27,969 nucleotides of DNA from Oscillospiraceae bacterium (GTDB lineage: Bacteria; Bacillota; Clostridia; Oscillospirales; Ruminococcaceae): positions 1-27,969 of the forward strand of contig CAAGBQ010000115.1 in NCBI GenBank assembly GCA_900768105.1. Reading direction: 5' to 3'. A program made the translations under genes and the position numbers. Shown here one piece after another: positions 1-6,624 of this stretch. Every line of letters begins with the position of its first letter. The first letter of the stretch is position 1. Below the pieces are notes generated by a model. It ran no database searches. It had not been told where the DNA came from and worked only from the letters and a program-made list of their open reading frames with translations.

Positions 1-355
1 GGGTTTCGGAAGTTGGACGCACGCACATACGCTCTTGAAGCTGCTCGCCGCCGCCGATGGTAACCCATGCAACCTCCGGTGCAAAGCCTTCAATATGATC
101 CTTCTCTTTTTGAAGAAGGCTTTCCGGAATGAACATTGGCATATATACATTTTCGTGGCCGGTTTCTTTAAAGCGGGCGTCAAAAATCTTTTGGATATTC
201 TCCCAAATTGCATAGCCGTAGGGGCGGAGCACCATACAGCCGCGAACGCTGGAATAATCAACAAGTTCGGCTTTTTTTACTACATCTGTGTACCACTGGG
301 CAAAGTCATCCTCCATAGAGGTGATGGCTTCGACCATCTTTTTCTGATCTGCCAT
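1..355 (-). CDS. proS: Prolyl-tRNA synthetase, N-terminal part (runs off left edge)
   Basis: Reading the minus strand from the ATG at 355 gives about 118 residues with no stop before the window edge, so only the N-terminus is present. It reads like the start of the type 3 (archaeal/eukaryotic-type) prolyl-tRNA synthetase: a short acidic lead-in, then YGYAIWENIQ, ENVYMPMFIPESLLQKEKDH, and the class II motif-2 approach ending in RPTSET. The enzyme charges tRNA-Pro with proline in the cytoplasm. A ribosome binding site AAGGAGTG (363-371) stands about 8 nt before the ATG. It lies downstream of acpP on the same strand, separated by a perfect 12-bp hairpin that probably ends acpP. Identity is confident; the C-terminus cannot be judged. 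Confidence 0.93.
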   Translation of the reverse strand, partial: MADQKKMVEAITSMEDDFAQWYTDVVKKAELVDYSSVRGCMVLRPYGYAIWENIQKIFDARFKETGHENVYMPMFIPESLLQKEKDHIEGFAPEVAWVTIGGGEQLQERMCVRPTSET

Positions 356-391
356 TTTTTATTTCACTCCTTATGTGCTTTCGCAAACTAA

Positions 392-419
392 AATAACGGA
401 ACCGCAGGGTTCCGTTATT
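392..419 (-). terminator. Intrinsic terminator downstream of acpP
   Basis: A perfect 12-bp inverted repeat (AATAACGGAACC at 392-403, GGTTCCGTTATT at 408-419) with a GCAG loop. On the minus strand the stem is followed by TTAGTTT, so it fits a terminator after acpP, although the T-tract is interrupted. A second hairpin, GCGGCGC-TTT-GCGCCGC at 452-468, lies between it and acpP. Its T-run is on the plus strand, where no gene precedes it, so its role is unclear. Confidence 0.65.
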
Positions 420-485
420 CAGTATGTCGAAAAAAGTCCTTTTTTACGGCTGCGGCGCTTTGCGCCGCGTTTTTTGACAGTTAAA

Positions 486-713
486 TCAAAGAGAATTTTC
501 GATATAGGAAACAACATCGCCAACGGTTTTGATTTTCTCAACATCCTCGTCCGGAATCTCTTTGTCGAACTCTTCCTCAAGGGACATAATAAAATCAACA
601 ATGTCAAGAGAATCCGCGCCGAAATCGTCAACTATGTTAGAATCGAGAGTGACTTCCTCCTCCGGAATGTCAAGCTGGTCGCAAAGGATCTCTCTTACCT
701 TCTCAAATACCAT
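486..713 (-). CDS. acpP: Acyl carrier protein
   Basis: A 75-residue acidic protein that matches acyl carrier protein over its whole length. The phosphopantetheine attachment motif DSLD is at residues 34-37, with Ser35 the modified residue. It carries growing acyl chains in type II fatty acid synthesis in the cytosol. The start is supported by AGGAGGT 7 nt upstream. A near-consensus promoter lies at 772-800. The gene is divergent from a FabD-like acyltransferase that starts 200 bp away, which suggests a shared lipid role, but no other fab genes are in the window. Confidence 0.96.
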   Translation of the reverse strand: MVFEKVREILCDQLDIPEEEVTLDSNIVDDFGADSLDIVDFIMSLEEEFDKEIPDEDVEKIKTVGDVVSYIENSL

Positions 714-771
714 TTGAAAAACCTCCTAATAATCAAAAAGGGAAGTGTATCCCTAAATTTTGTCTTAAATA

Positions 772-800
772 AGCATAACCAAAACCCTTGTTGTTGTCAA
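772..800 (-). promoter_or_regulatory. Promoter of acpP
   Basis: On the minus strand TTGACA (795-800) and TATGCT (772-777) are separated by exactly 17 bp, a strong SigA-type match about 60 bp upstream of the acpP start codon. Confidence 0.75.
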
Positions 801-850
801 TATTTTTTTGATATATTTTGCGTTTTGTCGCGATATTTCTTTTCTTTTCA

Positions 851-879
851 TTGAAACAAAAGCAATTTTGTGCTATATT
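851..879 (+). promoter_or_regulatory. Promoter of the FabD-like gene
   Basis: TTGAAA (851-856) and TATATT (874-879) are spaced by 17 bp and end 36 bp before the GTG start at 916. It is back to back with the acpP promoter, about 50 bp apart. Confidence 0.6.
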
Positions 880-915
880 ATACTTTGTATTAAAAAGTAA
901 CGGAGGTTTTTTACC

Positions 916-1908
916 GTGAAAAAAATTGCTTTTGTATTTCCAGGCTATGGTTGTGCCCATGCCGGAATGGGAAAAGATGTGTGCGATTACTCCGCAGAAT
1001 GTGCGGAAATCTATAAAAAAGGTTCGGAAGCGCTCGGCGTAGACGCCGCAGCCCTTTCCACAAAGGGAAAGGCCGCAGAGGTTGCGGATCTGGAGGTAAG
1101 CTTTCAGCTTCAGATGCTGCACGAACTTTGCCTTGTAAAAGCAGCGGAGGATATTCTTCCCGCGCCGGAGGCATTTATCGGGTATAGCGCCGGAGAAATT
1201 ACCGCTATGACCGCAGGGGAGGTTTTTTCTACCGAGGACGGAATTACCGCTGCCAACGCCTATAAAGAAATGCGTAAGGAATCGGTAAAAGCGGGAAAGC
1301 TTGATACCTACCGTTTGCGCAATGTTAAGCACGAATTTGTAAGCCTTGCTTCGGATAAGGTTATGTCCGGCTTTGTTCAGATGACCGCGGTTGAAGCGCC
1401 GGAACAGACCGTTCTTGTGGGCGACGAGGACGGCCTGAAGGCTGTTCTTACGGAGCTTGCCAAGCACAAGGTTCAACCGGTAAAGCTAAAGGACTCCCTT
1501 CCGCTTCATTCCATGATGGTTTTTCCTTATGTCGCAAAGCTTCAGGATGCACTCCGCCCGCTTGCACACAACAAGCTTTCCGTCAACCTTTATTCCACTT
1601 TATATGGCAAGCTTGTGGATAATATGATACTTCCGTCGGATTATTTTGCAAAACAGCAGGTAAATGCAATCCGCCTTTATGAAGCGGCAAGCGCCGCGGT
1701 AAAAGACGGCTTTGATACCTTTGTGGTTCTCGGAAAGGACCGTGACATTGCCGCCGCACTTAAAAAGATTGCGGGCGAAGATAATGTGTTTGTTGCAGAC
1801 AGCGTTGCGGACCTTAAAAAAATTGCCGAAAAGGTAAAAATTGAGCCGGAAACCGCGTCTGCCGAAAAGCCGGCAAAAGAGAAAAGTGCCGAAGCAACAG
1901 AAGAATGA
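916..1908 (+). CDS. Divergent FabD-like acyltransferase
   Basis: A 330-residue protein with the acyltransferase fold pattern of malonyl-CoA:ACP transacylase (FabD). The opening FVFPGYG corresponds to FPGQG, the nucleophile elbow is GYSAGE (Ser91) where FabD has GHSLGE, and the second catalytic residue is His198 in LPLHSM. Three conserved positions differ by my hand alignment to E. coli FabD: the oxyanion Gln is Tyr11, the His beside the nucleophile is Tyr90, and the malonate-binding Arg (Arg117 in E. coli) aligns to Tyr116. The last 30 or so residues are a charged Ala/Glu/Lys tail that FabD lacks. The start is GTG with CGGAGGT at 901-907. Transfer of some acyl group, possibly to the neighbouring ACP, is inferred; malonyl specificity is doubtful. 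Confidence 0.7.
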   Translation: MKKIAFVFPGYGCAHAGMGKDVCDYSAECAEIYKKGSEALGVDAAALSTKGKAAEVADLEVSFQLQMLHELCLVKAAEDILPAPEAFIGYSAGEITAMTAGEVFSTEDGITAANAYKEMRKESVKAGKLDTYRLRNVKHEFVSLASDKVMSGFVQMTAVEAPEQTVLVGDEDGLKAVLTELAKHKVQPVKLKDSLPLHSMMVFPYVAKLQDALRPLAHNKLSVNLYSTLYGKLVDNMILPSDYFAKQQVNAIRLYEAASAAVKDGFDTFVVLGKDRDIAAALKKIAGEDNVFVADSVADLKKIAEKVKIEPETASAEKPAKEKSAEATEE

Positions 1909-1914
1909 TAAAAA

Positions 1915-1948
1915 GCCCTGCGGATTTTCCGCAGGGCAATTTTATTTT
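1915..1948 (+). terminator. Terminator between convergent genes
   Basis: A 9-bp GC-rich stem (GCCCTGCGG 1915-1923, CCGCAGGGC 1929-1937) is followed by AATTTTATTTT. It ends the FabD-like gene. An A-run on the other side suggests it may also serve the convergent lipid kinase gene. Confidence 0.8.
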
Positions 1949-1960
1949 AAGGAAGAAAAA

Positions 1961-2887
1961 TCAGTCCTCCGCCGGAATATGAAAAGGCAGAGAAGCGGGA
2001 ATAATTTTTATATCCACGCTTTTGCTTTTAAAAATTTCGCCGTCAACACAAACGGTAAGGTCAACAGAGCTTTCCACATGGGCTGCGGTGCAGCGCCGCA
2101 TGGTAAGGTATCCGTCAAATTTTGGGTTTCCGATGTGCTTTCCGGCTTTATAACTGCCGATAAGCTCGCCGGCCTTAATTACGCCGACCTCTTTTATGGA
2201 GCAAAAGTCAATAAAGCCATCGTCAATTTCCGCATCCGGAACAGGGCGCCAGCCGCCGCCGTAAATCTTTCCGTTGCCGAAAACGGAAAGCATATATCTT
2301 CCGGAAATGCTTTCGCCGTCGTCAAATGTTATGGTCATGGGGCAGCCCATGTGGCCGAAGGCACCCGCGCCGATGGTGGTGAATGTGGAAAGGTTATACG
2401 CCATTTGACCCGATATTCCGGGAAGGTTTTTAAAATAGGTGATTCTGTCGCAAATTATTGAATCAATTCCGATATTGCAAAGGTTGGAGCAGATATGACC
2501 GTTTACGCCGATGGCGTCGCATATTCTTATTTTTCCGTCAACAAGCTTTTGAAAGTCGAAATAATCCTCTTTTTTTCCGCCAATGCTTTTGATAAAGTCG
2601 TTGCCGCTTCCGCAGGGATAAACGGCGAAGCTTGCTCCGGGACGACCGAAAGCACCGTTTACCACTTCATAGAAGGTTCCGTCGCCGCCGCAGGCAACAA
2701 AGCATATTTCTTTTCCCTCTGGAATGGGATATTCTTTTCCGAAGCGGATTGCATCGCCGGGGCATTTTGAGAGATATATGTTCACATTTTCGCTGCGGTC
2801 CGCAAAAAATTCCCGAATATCCCTTGCAATATCGTCTGCCATTCCGCCTTTTCCGGCAACGGGGTTTATAACAAAGACATAATCCAT
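1961..2887 (-). CDS. Diacylglycerol kinase family lipid kinase (DagK/YegS-like)
   Basis: A 308-residue protein from the ATG at 2887. A longer reading from 2941 is unlikely because GGAGG sits at 2895-2899, just before the internal ATG, and the family N-terminus VFVINPVAGKG follows directly. It has the ATP-binding GGDGT motif (residues 67-71) and GSGNDF (93-98), both hallmarks of the DAGK catalytic domain. Members phosphorylate diacylglycerol or related lipids at the membrane inner face and recycle them into phospholipid synthesis. The exact lipid cannot be told. It stands alone, converging on the FabD-like gene. Confidence 0.88.
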   Translation of the reverse strand: MDYVFVINPVAGKGGMADDIARDIREFFADRSENVNIYLSKCPGDAIRFGKEYPIPEGKEICFVACGGDGTFYEVVNGAFGRPGASFAVYPCGSGNDFIKSIGGKKEDYFDFQKLVDGKIRICDAIGVNGHICSNLCNIGIDSIICDRITYFKNLPGISGQMAYNLSTFTTIGAGAFGHMGCPMTITFDDGESISGRYMLSVFGNGKIYGGGWRPVPDAEIDDGFIDFCSIKEVGVIKAGELIGSYKAGKHIGNPKFDGYLTMRRCTAAHVESSVDLTVCVDGEIFKSKSVDIKIIPASLPFHIPAED

Positions 2888-2918
2888 AAAAATTCCTCCG
2901 AGCATATATAACAAATAG

Positions 2919-2947
2919 AGTATAACACAAAAGCAACGCAAGATAAA
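2919..2947 (-). promoter_or_regulatory. Possible promoter of the lipid kinase gene
   Basis: On the minus strand TTTATC (2942-2947) and TATACT (2919-2924) are 17 bp apart. The -10 is good and the -35 weak, so this is a tentative call. Confidence 0.35.
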
Positions 2948-2988
2948 GTAAAATATAATTATTTTTTAGAGTATTCAGCCGAATAAAC

Positions 2989-3017
2989 TTGATATTTGCC
3001 GTGGGTTAATTTATAAT
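2989..3017 (+). promoter_or_regulatory. Promoter of glyA
   Basis: TTGATA (2989-2994) and TATAAT (3012-3017) with a 17-bp spacer, 36 bp before the glyA start. No riboswitch fits in the short leader. Confidence 0.75.
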
Positions 3018-3053
3018 CTAAAATAGCGTGGTTTGCAAAAGGAGGAAATGATT

Positions 3054-4307
3054 ATGTATAAGGATATGCCGCAAAGCATTGATTTTTTGAAAGAATATGA
3101 CCAGGAGCTTGCAGCCTCCATGGAGCGTGAGCTTTTCCGCCAGCGCAGCAACATAGAGCTTATCGCTTCGGAAAACTTCGTTTCTCCGGCGGTTATTGCC
3201 GCTATGGGCAGCGTGCTCACCAATAAATATGCCGAGGGTTATCCCGCCCATCGCTACTACGGAGGCTGCCGGTATGTCGACGAGGTTGAGAACATAGCCC
3301 GCGACCGTGTTTGCAAGCTCTTTGGGGCGGAACACGCCAATGTGCAGCCTCATTCCGGAGCGCAGGCAAATTTGGCGGCATATTTCGCCCTTGCCGAGTA
3401 CGGCGACACAATTATGGGAATGGATTTATCCCAGGGCGGGCACCTCACTCACGGAAGTCCGGTGAATTATTCCGGAAAAACCTATCATTTTGTTCCGTAT
3501 GGAGTGGACGCGGAAACCGGCCGCATAGATTACGAAAAAGTGCGTGAAATCGCCCTTGCCTGCAAGCCAAAAATAATCGTAGCCGGCGCTTCGGCCTATC
3601 CAAGGGCAATTGATTTTGCAAAGTTCCGTGAGATTGCCGACGAGGTCGGCGCGTACCTGATGGTGGATATGGCGCATATCGCCGGACTTGTTGCCGCAGG
3701 GCTGCATATGTCGCCGGTGCCGTATGCGGATGTTGTTACAAGCACCACGCACAAAACTCTTCGCGGCCCTCGCGGCGGACTTATTCTCTGCAAGGAAAAA
3801 TATGCGAAGCAAATCGACAAAGCGGTTTTTCCGGGCACACAGGGCGGCCCGCTTGAACATATAATTGCGGCGAAAGCCGTCTGCTTCGGCGAAGCGCTGA
3901 AGCCGGAATTCGCCGATTATCAGCGCCGAATAGCGGAAAACGCGAGGGTGCTTTGCGAAGCCCTCAAGAAAAACGGCTTCAATCTTGTTTCCGGCGGAAC
4001 GGATAACCACCTTATGATGCTTGACCTTCGCGGAACGGAAGTTACCGGCAAGGAGTTGGAGCACCGTCTTGACGATGTGAACATCACCGCCAACAAGAAT
4101 ATGATTCCCGGCGATCCGCAGTCGCCGTTTGTCACCAGCGGCGTGCGCCTCGGAACTCCGGCAGTTACCACCCGCGGCTTCGGCACGGCGGAAATGGAGC
4201 AGATTGCGGATTTCATTGCGAAAACCGCCTTTGATTATGAAAACACCCGCGACGAAGTAAAATCCACCGTGGCAGAGCTTTGCTCCCGTTTTCCGCTTTA
4301 TGAATAA
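3054..4307 (+). CDS. glyA: Serine hydroxymethyltransferase
   Basis: A 417-residue PLP enzyme that interconverts serine and glycine while loading the one-carbon unit onto tetrahydrofolate. Family signatures run throughout: IELIASENFVS near the N-terminus, NKYAEGYPAHRYYGGC, the PLP lysine Lys234 in TTHKTLRGPRGG, and FPGTQGGPLEH. The start at 3054 is chosen because GGAGG (3041-3045) lies 8 nt upstream; the in-frame ATG at 3048 is only 2 nt from it. It has its own promoter and is probably co-transcribed with rarA, 29 nt downstream. Confidence 0.97.
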   Translation: MYKDMPQSIDFLKEYDQELAASMERELFRQRSNIELIASENFVSPAVIAAMGSVLTNKYAEGYPAHRYYGGCRYVDEVENIARDRVCKLFGAEHANVQPHSGAQANLAAYFALAEYGDTIMGMDLSQGGHLTHGSPVNYSGKTYHFVPYGVDAETGRIDYEKVREIALACKPKIIVAGASAYPRAIDFAKFREIADEVGAYLMVDMAHIAGLVAAGLHMSPVPYADVVTSTTHKTLRGPRGGLILCKEKYAKQIDKAVFPGTQGGPLEHIIAAKAVCFGEALKPEFADYQRRIAENARVLCEALKKNGFNLVSGGTDNHLMMLDLRGTEVTGKELEHRLDDVNITANKNMIPGDPQSPFVTSGVRLGTPAVTTRGFGTAEMEQIADFIAKTAFDYENTRDEVKSTVAELCSRFPLYE

Positions 4308-4336
4308 TATAAAAATTTACGAAAAGAGATGACGGT

Positions 4337-5611
4337 ATGTCAGCGCCATTGGCAGACAGGCTGCGCCCAACGGAGCTTTCGGAGGTTTGCGGTCAAAAGC
4401 ATATACTCGGCGAAGGAAAGCTCCTTCGCAAAATTGCCGATTCCGGAGAGATACCGAATTTGATATTCTTCGGGCCATCCGGAACGGGAAAAACCACCGT
4501 TGCCCGAATTTTGGCAAAAAAAGCAGGCAAAAAGCTTTGTCACCTAAACGGAACCTCGTGCTCCACCGCGGATATTCGTGAGGTGATTGCCGAAACGGCG
4601 GGTATAGAGGGTGCGAACGGTGTGCTGCTTTACCTTGATGAGATTCAGTATTTAAGCAAAAAGCAGCAGCAGACCCTTTTGGAATTTATAGAGGATGGCA
4701 GAGTTACCCTTATTGCTTCCACTACGGAAAATCCGTATTTTTATGTATACAACGCAATTTTAAGCCGCAGTACGGTTTTTGAATTTAAGCCGATTGAACC
4801 CGATGAAATTGAAAAAGCGCTTGAGCACGCCATCAAAAAGATTGAGCGCGATGAAAACGCCTCTGTGCTCACGGAGGAAGGCGTTCTTCACCATATAGCA
4901 TGGAACTGTTCCGGCGATGCACGGAAAGCGATAAATGCGCTGGAGGTCTGTTGGCTCGCTTCAAAAATGAATCCCGACGGCAACCGCATTATCTCAATGG
5001 AGGACGCGCAAACAGCGGCACAGCGCAGCGCAAACCGCTATGACCACGAAGGCGACGACCACTACGAAATACTTTCGGCGTTCCACAAGTCGGTTCGCGG
5101 TTCGGACGAAAATGCGGCGCTGCATTATCTTGCAAGGTTTATTGACGCGGGGGACATAATTTCGCCCTGCCGCCGCCTTTTGGCAATCGCCTGCGAGGAT
5201 GTAGGTCTTGCCTATCCTCAAGCGATTCCGATAGTTAAGGCGTGCGTGGATACGGCGCTGCAGCTTGGCTTGCCGGAAGCGCAGCTTCCGCTTGCGGATG
5301 CGGTTATTGTGCTTTGCACCGCACCGAAATCGAACAGCGGGATGCTTGCTATAAACGCGGCGCTTGAGGATGTGCGAAATGGACTTTCCGGCTCCGTTCC
5401 GGAACATCTTGTGAATGTTCACCCAAAAACAGCAGAAAGCCACAAGCCGCCGCAGTATAAATATGCTCATAATTACCGTAATCATTATGTAAAGCAGCAA
5501 TATCTGCCGGATAATCTTGTCGGCAGGGTGTATTATCATTTTGGAGAGAACAAAAATGAGCAGGCAGCGAAGGCATACCGTGAAAAGCTTATAAAAGAAT
5601 CGGAAGAATGA
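4337..5611 (+). CDS. rarA: RarA/MgsA-type replication-associated AAA+ ATPase
   Basis: A 424-residue AAA+ protein of the RarA (MgsA) family, related to clamp-loader ATPases. It acts at stalled replication forks. Walker A is GPSGTGKT (46-53) and Walker B is YLDEIQ (Asp102, Glu103), followed by sensor 1 in ASTTENP. The C-terminal half carries the family tetramerisation region with LPEAQLPLADAV and the closing NLVGRVYY. Walker B ends in DEIQ where many members have DEIH. It follows glyA by 29 nt with a modest AAAGAG binding site, so it is likely the second gene of that unit. Confidence 0.93.
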   Translation: MSAPLADRLRPTELSEVCGQKHILGEGKLLRKIADSGEIPNLIFFGPSGTGKTTVARILAKKAGKKLCHLNGTSCSTADIREVIAETAGIEGANGVLLYLDEIQYLSKKQQQTLLEFIEDGRVTLIASTTENPYFYVYNAILSRSTVFEFKPIEPDEIEKALEHAIKKIERDENASVLTEEGVLHHIAWNCSGDARKAINALEVCWLASKMNPDGNRIISMEDAQTAAQRSANRYDHEGDDHYEILSAFHKSVRGSDENAALHYLARFIDAGDIISPCRRLLAIACEDVGLAYPQAIPIVKACVDTALQLGLPEAQLPLADAVIVLCTAPKSNSGMLAINAALEDVRNGLSGSVPEHLVNVHPKTAESHKPPQYKYAHNYRNHYVKQQYLPDNLVGRVYYHFGENKNEQAAKAYREKLIKESEE

Positions 5612-5613
5612 AC

Positions 5614-5644
5614 AAATCCCGTGCTCATTTTGAGCACGGGATTT
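5614..5644 (+). terminator. Hairpin ending the glyA-rarA unit
   Basis: A perfect 14-bp inverted repeat (AAATCCCGTGCTCA 5614-5627, TGAGCACGGGATTT 5631-5644) with a TTT loop begins just after the rarA stop. The U-tract is short. A third GAGCACGG follows at 5653-5660. Confidence 0.7.
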
Positions 5645-5666
5645 GCCGCTTTGAGCACGGAATAAA

Positions 5667-5709
5667 AAAAGAGCACCTACTTTCGTAGGTACTCTGTGGT
5701 TGCCCAACG
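5667..5709. repeat. Duplicated tRNA-Gln 3' end plus terminator (copy 1)
   Basis: Forty-three bases identical to 5855-5897. On the minus strand it holds the last acceptor bases TTGGGCAACCA and then the tRNA terminator hairpin (GAGTACCTAC-GAAA-GTAGGTGCTC and a T-run). Copy 1 has no tRNA body attached and is preceded by about 145 bp of GC-rich sequence, so it is a displaced duplicate. Confidence 0.85.
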
Positions 5710-5850
5710 GGCATGGACGGCGAAGCGCGCCCGGTGGGCGAAAAAGCGAGCCGCCCATGGCGCAGGCGTCGGCTTTACGCAAGCGAACAGCGAAGCGGAA
5801 AGACGCTAACGCCAAGAGGGCATTTTCAGTTCAAATCCGAAGTTGGGCAA
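5700..5850. other. GC-rich insert bounded by TTGCCCAAC inverted repeats
   Basis: This 151-bp stretch lies between the two copies of the tRNA-Gln 3' end. It begins with TTGCCCAAC and ends with GTTGGGCAA, which are inverted relative to each other. On the plus strand its right end, GTTCAAATCCGAAGTTGGGC, resembles the T-arm and acceptor strand of the adjacent tRNA but points the opposite way. Its interior is rich in short self-complementary GC blocks (such as GGCGT...ACGCC). It may be a small mobile or structured element, or the scar of a tRNA rearrangement. No coding sense was found. Confidence 0.45.
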
Positions 5851-5854
5851 AAAG

Positions 5855-5897
5855 AAAAGAGCACCTACTTTCGTAGGTACTCTGTGGTTGCCCAACG
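5855..5897. repeat. tRNA-Gln 3' end plus terminator (copy 2, functional)
   Basis: The second copy of the 43-bp repeat, 188 bp from copy 1. This one is continuous with the tRNA-Gln body. On the minus strand the tRNA ends in CCA and is followed by a GAAA-tetraloop hairpin and TTTTCTTTTT, a proper intrinsic terminator. Confidence 0.85.
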
Positions 5898-5959
5898 AGG
5901 ATTTGAACCCCGACAAACAGAGTCAGAGTCTGTCGTGCTGCCGTTACACAATTGGGCAA
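5885..5959 (-). tRNA. tRNA-Gln, anticodon CTG
   Basis: The minus strand folds as a 75-nt tRNA. The acceptor stem is TTGCCCA paired with TGGGCAA, with an encoded CCA. The anticodon stem ACAGA/TCTGT closes the loop CTCTGAC with anticodon CTG. The T-arm contains GGTTCAAATCC. It decodes the glutamine codon CAG. A near-perfect promoter lies 18 bp upstream and a terminator follows directly. The 3' end is duplicated at 5667-5709. Confidence 0.95.
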
Positions 5960-5977
5960 TATCTAAAGTGCTTTATT

Positions 5978-6006
5978 ATTATAGCCGCCTTGTCCCTAAA
6001 TGTCAA
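5978..6006 (-). promoter_or_regulatory. Promoter of tRNA-Gln
   Basis: On the minus strand TTGACA (6001-6006) and TATAAT (5978-5983) are both perfect consensus hexamers with a 17-bp spacer, as expected for a stable RNA gene. Confidence 0.88.
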
Positions 6007-6044
6007 GGGGTCTTTTAAATTTTTTTGAATTTTTTAAAAGTCTA

Positions 6045-6074
6045 TCGACAAAGACCGTGCGGATGAATTATAAT
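6045..6074 (+). promoter_or_regulatory. Promoter of trxA
   Basis: TCGACA (6045-6050) and TATAAT (6069-6074) with an 18-bp spacer, 40 bp before the trxA start. Confidence 0.6.
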
Positions 6075-6114
6075 TATATTACAGGAAAAAATAAAGTCAA
6101 GGAGGAAGTTTTAT

Positions 6115-6435
6115 ATGTCGCTGCTTCATATGAATTCTGAAGATTTTGAAAATATTGTACTGAACAACAAGGAAAATGCCGTTGTTGATTTTTGGGCAAC
6201 ATGGTGCGGTCCGTGTAAGATGCTTGCACCCACTGTTGAAGAAATAGCCGATGAGCTGGACGGCAAAATTGCCGTCGGCAAGGTTGATGTTGACGAAAAT
6301 CGAGAACTTGCCATAAAATACGGCGTAATGTCTATTCCCACCGTTATCTATTTTAAAGGCGGAGAGGAAGTTGCCCGCCTTATCGGTGTGCAAAGCAGGG
6401 AAAAGCTGCTTGAAACCGCAAACAAACTCCTCTGA
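6115..6435 (+). CDS. trxA: Thioredoxin
   Basis: A 106-residue thioredoxin with the redox motif WCGPC (Cys31, Cys34) in FWATWCGPCKML and the cis-proline loop SIPT (Pro75). It is a general cytosolic protein disulfide reductase, normally reduced by thioredoxin reductase, which is not in this window. A strong GGAGG precedes the ATG. It is monocistronic, flanked by its own promoter and a hairpin. Confidence 0.97.
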   Translation: MSLLHMNSEDFENIVLNNKENAVVDFWATWCGPCKMLAPTVEEIADELDGKIAVGKVDVDENRELAIKYGVMSIPTVIYFKGGEEVARLIGVQSREKLLETANKLL

Positions 6436-6446
6436 TGAGCCTTTTT

Positions 6447-6482
6447 GCAAATGCGCGTTGCCGGTATGGCGGCGCGCATTTG
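6447..6482 (+). terminator. Terminator after trxA
   Basis: GCAAATGCGCG and CGCGCATTTG form a long stem extended inward by wobble pairs around GGTAT. The T-tract is poor (TTGTTATAT), so termination strength is uncertain. Confidence 0.55.
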
Positions 6483-6546
6483 TTATATATGTGAGTTTAA
6501 GTCGCAAATCCACCGAAAAATTGTATATAATAAAACGATTAAACCC

Positions 6547-6583
6547 TTGCAAAATCGTAAAATAAATGGTAACATATAGTTAC
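6547..6583 (+). promoter_or_regulatory. Promoter with overlapping dyad upstream of the surface protein
   Basis: TTGCAA (6547-6552) and TAACAT (6570-6575) are spaced by 17 bp. The inverted repeat GTAAC-ATATA-GTTAC (6569-6583) covers the -10, a position typical of a repressor operator. The regulator is unknown. Confidence 0.45.
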
Positions 6584-6624
6584 AAGTGATTATACTCAAC
6601 AGTACGATTAAAGGAGGAAAAACT

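Noticed and set aside
452..475. GCGGCGC-TTT-GCGCCGC hairpin with a T-run, shaped like a plus-strand terminator
   Set aside because: No plus-strand gene precedes it. It may be a leftover or a structure in the acpP 3' region, so it was not called as a terminator.
375..854. A 159-codon plus-strand frame over acpP
   Set aside because: acpP on the minus strand is certain, and this frame covers its full length plus both flanking hairpins.
3033..3053. Upstream TTG and ATG starts for glyA
   Set aside because: They overlap or crowd the GGAGG at 3041-3045. The ATG at 3054 has the proper spacing and family start.
5713..6028. Open frames across the tRNA-Gln region on the plus strand
   Set aside because: They run through the tRNA and its duplicated terminator in antisense and have no coding character.
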